From: Cheilinus undulatus
Taxonomy: Eukaryota; Chordata; Actinopteri; Labriformes; Labridae
Direction of reading: 5' to 3'
Assembly: GCF_018320785.1 (NCBI RefSeq)
Contig: NC_054884.1
Location: 17,857,667-17,921,666, forward strand
DNA: 64,000 bases
Below the pieces are notes generated by a model. That model saw only the letters and a list, made by a program, of their open reading frames with translations, ran no database searches and was not told the DNA's origin. A program made the position numbers and the translations under genes. This document shows, piece by piece, positions 34,570 through 64,000 of the stretch; positions within the stretch are counted from its first letter, which is position 1, and each line of letters opens with the position of its first letter.

Positions 34570-36745
34570 TGGCTAATCTCATGCTTTATTGTCTCTTTCA
34601 ACAAACACACTTTGGCTAAATCAGGTCAGCATCTCCCCACAGCAAACAAAGTCCACCACTGTCCCTAAATGTCTCATTTCACTTTAAAAAACTCACAGAC
34701 AGCTCACTGAACAAGTCAAAAGTAATCTAAACCTTGTGCTCACAAACATTTACCTTTTTACCATACACTGTTAAAATCTTTGATCTACTTGTAAAAGCAG
34801 GTCTGTGCCTAAACAGGAAATCAATCCCCCATAGTTTAAGGCAGTACAAAAAATCCAAAGCGACACGAAAATGTTCCGAATGCAAACTGTGGAATTTTAA
34901 GTAAGGGTGTTATTGATTGCAATTAACTACAGAATTTCTGAGATGAATCATGATTTAAAAAAATCTATCTTTTTATAGCCCTGCGTTAATCTTCCGTATC
35001 TTGTGATGACATTGCAAGTTATTGCAGCATTATTTTATTGATCATTAAAATTGTGAAGAATTCATTGTTTAAAATAAGGGGTATCAAATAGTATTAAAGA
35101 CTTCCACACTACTTGAATAAATATGATGTGTCAAAAACTTTGGAAATCATCAACTACATTTTATTATCTTTGTGCCAAACACAAACTTAGATTGTTTCCC
35201 TTTTTGCTCGATCCTTTTGTTTGAATTTTGTAAGTTTTTCATTTAAGTTTCCTGTCCAGACTTTCAGTGACAGCCGCTTTTAAATGAAACTCGACACAGT
35301 TTAACCAACATACAGTGAGACTCTCTTAATGACTCAGATGTCTGGAACTGAAAGCCGTTAATATTTTTCTGGGAGCAGTTTGACCCAAAAATAAACATTG
35401 GAGTATGCTGCTCATTATGCAACAACTGTCCTGCAAGTAAAGCCCATTTAACAATGAAACTGTGATGCTGAACAAAGTGCAGCAAAGTTGTGTCTTGTAG
35501 CTGTCGAAGGTGGTGATCAGTGGCCACTGCTGTTCCTCCAGGGACACCTGTTGCGTTATTGATTAGCGACAACAACTTGAATTCCTGTTTGAAGAGGACT
35601 GTGCACCACCCAGTGCCCTGTTTACTGCTGTTCAAACAAACAGTAAATCACCACTGTCTTTCATATGCTTTATCCTTTATACTGGATTTTAAGCTTATTC
35701 CTAGATTTTACTTTATGAAGACTTGCTAGCATTTTCTTTCTACTTACATTTCAGGTAAATCATAAACCAAAGGTTTCCTGACAAATCAATTGATTAAAAT
35801 TAACAAGACTTATTCAACTCATTTAAGTAAAATAAGAGCATGTTTTCTCTGTTCAGTCTTATGTTTTTGTACAAACAAATTCTGTGCTCACAAGCCACCA
35901 CCAGAGGCCATTGTGTCTCACTCAAAAGCCACTTGCTGCTTGATCATGTTTCTTGCATCTTCTTAAGCCGTACCATATCTCTGCTGCCTTCCCTTCCCCA
36001 TAAAAAACGAGAAATAAAACTTGATCCATGTCTATCTGCAGTTGGGGTTCTTCCTCTGCTGCGGGATAGTGTGACTTGCTGGACAGCCCCTTTGGCATTC
36101 CTGTCCAACAGTGATTATTCCTCAGCTTGACGGCCACTTTCTGCTTTCTTTTATCATCCAGTGTCTTATTTAATTGGGGTTATCATCAAAGCAGGTGTAA
36201 CTGTTCTGTATCTGCTATGTTATTAACTCTACTGGACACCTGTTGATGGCAGAGGATGATGCAGTTAAGTTGCATAAAGTTCTGGTTACTAGCTGAAACA
36301 ATGCCTAAACAAAATGTTCATTCTTGCATTGAATTTTATGTCCACCATGTCTCTTCTTCAGTCTCTTGGCTCAGCCACCTTTATCAGCAGAAACCAGTTG
36401 AGCCGTCACTCAATGCGCCCCCCCTCCTCCTGCTCCCCTCTGGATGATCTCCTGTCTCGCTCTCTCACCTTCTCCCTTCGTCTTATTCCACTGACCATGC
36501 ATGTTCCAAAAACAGATCTCATTTTCATCCACGGTACAACCCCCACCCTCTGCACCCCATGCACCCCTCTCTTCTGCATTACCTCTTTTCCAAATCCAAT
36601 CGTCGTCCACCAGTTCCTGTCCAAGTCCACCATCTCACCTCCCCATTGCTCCACCTCGGGCCCCACCCTGATCCCCCCCTTCAACGCCATATCCTCCCAT
36701 GCTGGAATTTGTGGGTGTGTGTCAGCGGGGTGTCCACCAATCCTG
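34570..36745. other. Intergenic sequence upstream of atp2a1
   Basis: No gene is recognised. From about 36380 the sequence becomes C/T-rich on the plus strand and leads into the atp2a1 promoter. It probably holds part of the muscle-specific control region, but no individual site is certain. Confidence 0.35.
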
Positions 36746-36765
36746 ACCCCCTCGGTGGTATAAAA
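36737..36765 (+). promoter_or_regulatory. atp2a1 core promoter: CCAAT and TATA box
   Basis: A TATAAAA box lies at 36759-36765 with a CCAAT word at 36737-36741. Transcription would start near 36790, giving a 5' UTR of about 155 bases with no need for an upstream intron. A strong TATA box suits a highly expressed muscle gene, in contrast to the TATA-less pelo/PP1 promoter. Confidence 0.7.
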
Positions 36766-36945
36766 CCCTGAGCGTGCGTGTGCCTATTTGCTCTTTCTGT
36801 CAGTCCAGCACTCCTGAATAGGAGGGTGCCACACTTCTTAGGTGAGGGGGTGGACCAAGGGTGAAAAACTGCAGAGAACAACAAGAAGTCAAAAGAGCGC
36901 GGATAGGAACGGCTAGACAGGAAACCCCTTGTCTATCCAGAGAGG

Positions 36946-50579
<13,634 letters not shown>

Positions 50580-50807
50580 AGATGTAGAAGAAGAGGGTCT
50601 TAAGGGTTGGAAGAGAAAGAGGCGGAGAAGAGAAAGAGTATGATCAAAACCAAAGAGGGGAGCCATAGTGAGCCAACCGTTAGAAGAGAGAGGAGAAAAC
50701 ACAGGAAAATGTAGAAAAAAACTAATAAAAGTTGTGAAAAACCTTTAAAAACATAGCCTCTATATAAGGAAGGAGATTTAATTCAAACAAAGGAAGGTAT
50801 CCCTTCC

Positions 50808-50850
50808 AATAAAGTATTAAAATATTTAAGATTTTATGCTAAGAAATAAA
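50808..50850 (+). promoter_or_regulatory. Polyadenylation signals of atp2a1
   Basis: Two AATAAA hexamers, at 50808-50813 and 50845-50850, follow the 50563 exon. They place the end of the transcript near 50870 and support that exon as the terminal one. Confidence 0.7.
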
Positions 50851-51245
50851 GAATGTATTAAAAGTGATTTTTTTGTTAAACTTGGATATCCTCAGCTGTT
50901 GTGTTTTTGTGTCCTTTGTCCATTTTCATATGATTGACTTTCCAGCTCATAACTTTTTAGTCTTTGTCGCTCGTGTCTCGTGCAGCCTCCCTGCTTTAGC
51001 TGGGCTCTGTACAGTGTGGTGTAGGGTTGCAAAATGACTTCATATGGGCAGATAGAAAAACATGCCTGCAGCTGTCAGCACTCTTTGTAGACTCCATGCG
51101 CTCAGCGGACTCTGTTGGAGGTCTCATGACGTAAAATGGGCATGTCCACTCAGTCACAACACTTTTGGTCTTATATATTGTTTACGTGATAAGCTGCAAT
51201 AAAGTGATGATTACAAACTCATGGACTCTTATTGTGGAGCACATT

Positions 51246-51251
51246 TTTATT
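51246..51251 (-). promoter_or_regulatory. Polyadenylation signal of the sulfotransferase gene
   Basis: TTTATT on the plus strand is AATAAA on the minus strand, about 190 bases past the stop. The gap of only about 380 bases to the atp2a1 end makes this a tight convergent pair. Confidence 0.6.
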
Positions 51252-51439
51252 GATCCTTTAAGCACACATTCTGATTTTACTTCTCTTAATCACACCAAAG
51301 TGCAACGATTAACATTTAGGTCTCAGATGTGAGTAAAAATAATGTCATTTTGTTCACTTTTTCAAACTTGTTTGATCAATTCTTCACTGCAAATTATAGT
51401 TCTTTGGTTTGCAGAGCTGCACCAACTTTTAAAAAGAAG

Positions 51440-59767
<8,328 letters not shown>

Positions 59768-61060
59768 GACTGACACTGAGAAATGTTTCTTCGTGTGCTC
59801 CTGTGTTTGTGTCTGCAGCTCCTCTCTTCTCTCTCTCTGGTCCTTTGTCAAACAATCACAGCTACTTTGTTTTTATCCCAGCTGGTGAAAAGTCAAGCCA
59901 AGGTAGATCTTTGATCATCACTGCCTTGTGTCCAGGAATCTTTTGGTTCAGTTTTCTGCTTTCCTGCCGAAATCCTCTCCAACATCCGAAACCCAAGAAG
60001 AGTCTCCCAGAAGTCTCCTCCTGCAGCCTGAGTGCTTCAGCCGTGCTGTTTTTGTTTACCCTCTTTCTATCTTTGTAACCTGTCTGTCTGAGTGCTCGTC
60101 CCAGGTTCTGGTGTGTCTGGGATCTGTTGAAGACTTACACTAAAGTGCCCTTATGTAACGTTCACAGTTCCCTATGAACTCTACTTCTACTCACGAGGAT
60201 AACTTCCTGGGTAATTTGAGGAAGGAACAAGGGAGGGTCTAAAAAGCTCCACAAAGAAAAACTTTCCAAAGACAGGAGACTGATTCAAAGTTTGACCGGC
60301 AAAGAAACCCCAATGACTCCCTTTTGCACAGACTAAAACAAAAATTCTCTCCTGATGTGATCAAGTCTTTTTTTATTTCTAACAAAAACTAACCTGACCA
60401 CTTTTTATGAGTGGCAGAAAACTGCTAAAACTCACCTTTGGACTTAAACTCAAATACGTCTTGTGATCAAATGATAAAGGTCCTCTACTCTCATTTCTGC
60501 CTGTACCAGATTGTAAACAAAGTTTTGCTGATGTTTGACATTCAGCGAAGCCATTTACAGACAATAAACGTTTGTTTAGCGCTCTCTTCAGCCAGAAGCA
60601 GCCCTCTAGATTTTACATTCCAGGATTCCTGCACTCATTATCCTGTCAGAGGTTAAGATAATATTTTTACAGAAAATACGCTCAAATCCAAAGCTGCCTA
60701 CAACAACAAACAGAAGCCTCTCTGTAGTTTAAAGGGGCTTATTATGATTGTCTCCTTAAGTGCAGAAAAGAGGATAGACTCTTTTAAACCTTAAAATTCA
60801 ATGCAGCTTACATTTGCATTTATGTTTTGTGTTAAAAGTGGAGAAAATTGACAGCATTTGTGGTTTTTCAGAAGTGTAACCCAGAGAGAGATGCAGCGGA
60901 AACGTTAACAAAGCAGTCTTGAACAAAAAAAAAAAAAAAAGATTCAAAGACAGAATGTCTTGGTCATTTAGTGTATATTAAAATGGATGGCACATCAAAG
61001 TCTCCTCCCATTATGGAAAGGTGAAGCCAAATATCCTTACAAAAGGCGTGCTGGCATGCT
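59768..61060. other. Region upstream of the sulfotransferase gene
   Basis: This should contain the sulfotransferase 5' UTR and promoter. An upstream untranslated exon is possible but not visible. No other gene is seen. An A-run lies near 60928-60941. Confidence 0.4.
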
Positions 61061-61079
61061 GTGCTGGTGATGTACAAAC

Positions 61080-61180
61080 CAAAAATGTTGTGACGTGTAA
61101 AATGTGAATAAAAATGAAGATATTGGTTTGAAAGTCCTTTTCAACCTTTGTGTTTCCCGCACAATACGACAGACCTTAAC
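61080..61180 (+). repeat. Solo transposon-end remnant
   Basis: The text AAAATGTTGTGACGTGTAAAATGTGAATAAAAA and TCCTTTTCAACCTTTGTG matches the terminal repeat of the element at 31575. No internal part or opposite end is nearby. Confidence 0.5.
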
Positions 61181-62351
61181 ATTGTAGTTCCAGTTTTTGC
61201 CATAGCCTGTGTGTAAAATGATGTATGCTACTGTACACAGCAAAAGTTTGTAAGATATTAGCCTCTGTTTTAGAAAAACAGAGTTTAATAGTGACCTCTG
61301 CCATGAATACAGTACCCACAATCCTAGATTGTGACAGCAACGTCTCTGATTGGTGGCGTCTCCGGTAACCATAGAAATGTCTGCCACGCCTGCCAGCGAT
61401 GATTGTTGGCTGTGATGATGTCCATTCCTGTCATCTTAGTATGAGGTGATAAATGCTCAAACTAAGATACCTTAAGGTAGTATCGTTTCAAATGTAAATG
61501 CTGAAATAGAGATAAGCATCAATAAAAAAAAGTACTGATATGGTTTTAAAGCTTGAAAGACTGTCCTGAACAATGAACAAGATTAATCACAATGTGCTAT
61601 GGAAAGTGTGGTTCCTTTAGCCTTGAAGATACATACAGTCTTGTACTTTTGCCTTTTTCTCCATTTTCGAAGGCAGTTTTTCACTGAATCAAATGTTTTA
61701 AAGTCATGAGTATACAGGTACCTGGTTAGCTTGGTTCATGCATTTAAAGTGTTGTAATAAATATTTTATGAAATGTCTAAGGGGGATTTCAATGCTGAAT
61801 TTTACTTCTGGAACCAGAGCACTTTTGATCTAATTGGGGGGGGGGCACTTCTGTAGGATGTCCTTGTGATGGACACAACATGGTCAAGTGCACTTCAGGG
61901 CTCCATCCCAGTGAATAAAATGTGGTGAAATACCCCCAAAACTTTTTTTCTGCCAACCAAATTTTTGGTTAAAAGCTGTTGGGACCCAACATTTTTTCTT
62001 GTCTGCTATCTGTGCCATATCTGGCTGGTTGGTTGAACTGATGTCAAGTGCTTGGATAACTTAATTTCAGACTCAACCTGGTCCTGACCTGGCACCTTCT
62101 ATTTTACAAGCCAGGAAGAAGCCACTTCACCTTTGTCACATTGGCTGCCTTTGCATCCTTGATCCCTTGGGCCTCGGCTGTCTGGTCTGGAACACTGCTT
62201 TTCTCTTTTTCCTGCTTTTCTTTTTTTTCCTCCTCAAAACTGATTTGATGACCCCCAAAAAATCTCCAGCAATGTAACGATGGGTCCCAACCAAGACTTT
62301 AGGAATGATAATGCTCTCTCCCCTACCCTGACCAAGCTCCTTAATACCATA
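61181..62351. other. Sequence between the TIR remnant and the Tc1 element
   Basis: I see no gene. A G-run lies near 61838-61846. Confidence 0.35.
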
Positions 62352-63946
62352 TTGTGCTGTGAAAAAGTATTTGCCCCCTTTCTGATTCCTGATGTTTTTG
62401 CATTTTCATCACACTTAAATGTTTCGGATCATCAAACCAATTTTTATATTTCACAAAGACAACCCAAGTAAATACAAAATGCAGTGTCTGAATGATTATT
62501 TAATTTTTTAAGGGTAAAAAAATTCCAAATCTATCTAACCCTCTGCGGAAAAAGTAATTGCCCCCCTTGTTAAATCATGAGTTAACTGTGATTAACCACA
62601 GTTTTTGGAAAGCTGAGCTCAATTTCACTGGCCACACCCAGGCCTGATTACCGCCAGATTTGTTTAATCAAGAAATCACTTAAATAGAAGCTGCCAGACA
62701 AAGTGAAGTAGGCTACAAGATCTCAGAAAGAAATGTATCATGCCACGATCTAAAGAAATTCAAGAACAAATGAGAAACAAAGTGACTGAAATCTATCAGT
62801 CTGGAAAAGGTTGCAAAGCCATTTCCAAGGTTTTGGGACTCCAGTGAACCACAGTCAGAGCCATTATCCACAAATGGAGAAAACTGGGAACAATAGTTTC
62901 GGCCAACCAAAATGACTCCAAGAGTGCAACAACGACTCATCCAGGAGGTCACAAAAGAACCCAAGACCACATCCGAAGAACTGCAGGCCTCACTGGCCTA
63001 AGTTAAGGTCAGAGTTCATGACTCAACCATAAGAGAGACGCTGGGCAAAAATGGCATCATGGGAGAGTTCCAAGGCCAAAACCACTGCTGACAAAAAAGA
63101 ACACAAAGGCTCATCTCACATTTGCCAACAAACATCTCAATGATCCCCAAGACTTTTGGAGAAATATTTTGTGGACTGACGATACTAAAGCTGAACTTTT
63201 TAGAAGGTGTGTGGCCCGTTACACCTGGCATAAAAATAACACAGCATTTGATAAAAAGAACATCATGCCAACAGTGGTGGTGGCAGTGTGAAGTCTGGGA
63301 CTGCTTTGTTGCTTCAGGACCTGGACCACTTGCTGTGATTGATGGAACAATGAATTCTGCTGTCTACCAGAAAATCCCAAAGGTGAACGTCCAGCCATCA
63401 GTTTGTGCCCTCAAGCTCAAGCGCTCTTGGGTTATACAGCAGGACAACAACCTGAAACATACCAGCAAGTCCACCTCTGAGTGGCTCAAAAAATAAATAA
63501 AAAATAAAGGTTTTGGAGTGGCCAAGTCAAAGTCTGGACTTAAATCCAGTTGAGATGCTGTGGTGGGACCTTAAACAGGCAGTTCATGCTGGAAAACCCT
63601 CCAATATGGCTGAGTGAACAAGAGTGGGCTAAAATTCCTCCACAGCGATGTGAAAGACTCATCACCAGTTATCTCAAATGCTTGATTTCAGTTATTGCTG
63701 CCAAGGGTGGCACAACCAGCTCTTAAGTTCAGGGGGCAATTACTTTTTCACATGGGGCCAATTATGTTTGGATTTTTTTCCCCCTTAAAAAATTAAATAA
63801 TCATTCAGACATTGCATTTTTTTTATTTACTTGGGCTGTCTTTGAGAAATGTAAAAATTTGTTTCATGATCCGAAACATTTAAGTGTGATGAAAATGCAA
63901 AAACATCAGGAGTCAGAAAGGGGGCAAATACTTTTTCATGGCACTG
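62352..63946 (+). mobile_element. Tc1-like transposon, nearly full length, inactivated
   Basis: A 1.6-kb element flanked by TA on both sides (62350-62351 and 63947-63948). The terminal inverted repeats are about 215 bp and contain an outer (TGTGAAAAAGTATTTGCCCC) and an inner (GGAAAAAGTAATTGCCCC) direct-repeat site at each end, the IR/DR arrangement of the Sleeping Beauty group. The transposase reads from ATG 62740 as MPRSKEIQEQMRNKVTEIYQ and stops in frame at TGA 62845, where CGA (Arg) is expected. Later frameshifts and stops break the catalytic half. Non-autonomous now. It is in the plus orientation. Confidence 0.88.
62740..63725 (+). pseudogene. Tc1-like transposase pseudogene
   Basis: The paired-like helix-turn-helix N-terminus is readable (SKEIQEQMRNK, IYQSGKGCKAISKVLGL, TTVRAIIHKW). 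An in-frame TGA interrupts it at codon 36. Further right the catalytic region is split over frames; fragments such as DDTKAELF, VIQQDNNLKHTSK and [12 protein letters not shown] fit DDE-type Tc1 transposases. It cannot encode a working enzyme. Confidence 0.85.
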
Positions 63947-64000
63947 TATATGCCACATCATGAGTGACAGCTGTTTCCATGGAGATGTCATTCTCCAAAC

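Noticed and set aside
36314..36763. 149-residue frame just upstream of atp2a1
   Set aside because: Proline/serine-rich translation of a C/T-rich promoter region ending at the TATA box; no homology recognised.
63122..63496. 124-residue frame in the Tc1 element
   Set aside because: It is part correct and part shifted frame of the dead transposase, not a separate gene.

Overview
This window looks like ordinary nuclear DNA from a ray-finned fish, probably a percomorph-like teleost. The genes are split into many short exons with GT-AG introns. Their proteins match vertebrate families, and the repeats are typical fish transposable elements: Tc1-like transposons, jockey/CR1/L2-like LINEs, tRNA-headed SINEs, hAT-like MITEs and GATA/GA microsatellites. 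I see nothing prokaryotic, viral or CRISPR-like. I do not see a previously undescribed biological system.

Layout from left to right. At 541-974 (+) is the last coding exon of paqr4; its upstream exons lie outside the window. It converges on pelo (minus, CDS 8965 to 1781, 13 coding exons, 385 residues), a ribosome-rescue factor. pelo is head-to-head with a PP1 catalytic subunit gene (+, 9840-20472, 7 coding exons, 324 residues), and they share an 870-bp promoter region. A stretch of about 15 kb (21.2-36.7 kb) follows without a recognisable host gene and is full of decayed transposons. Next comes atp2a1 (+, 36946-50579, 22 confidently traced coding exons plus one or two candidate terminal exons), the fast-twitch muscle SERCA calcium pump, with a TATA-box promoter. 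Converging on it is a complete SULT1-like cytosolic sulfotransferase gene (minus, 59767 to 51440, 7 coding exons, 310 or 299 residues). The last 4 kb contains a nearly full-length but broken Tc1-like transposon.

The genes do not form a pathway. They are neighbours by chromosome history. The atp2a1 and SULT1 pairing resembles human 16p11.2, where ATP2A1 and SULT1A genes lie close together. Points most worth following up: a 46-nt cassette exon with a stop in the last atp2a1 intron, at the place where mammals splice SERCA1a/1b alternatively; the pelo/PP1 shared promoter; well-preserved target-site duplications around a SINE and a hAT-like MITE; an inverted-repeat/direct-repeat Tc1 element; a two-copy fold-back repeat family; and an 80-bp minisatellite inside the sulfotransferase gene.

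All exon boundaries were assigned by eye from reading frame, splice consensus and remembered family sequences. No alignment or database search was run.
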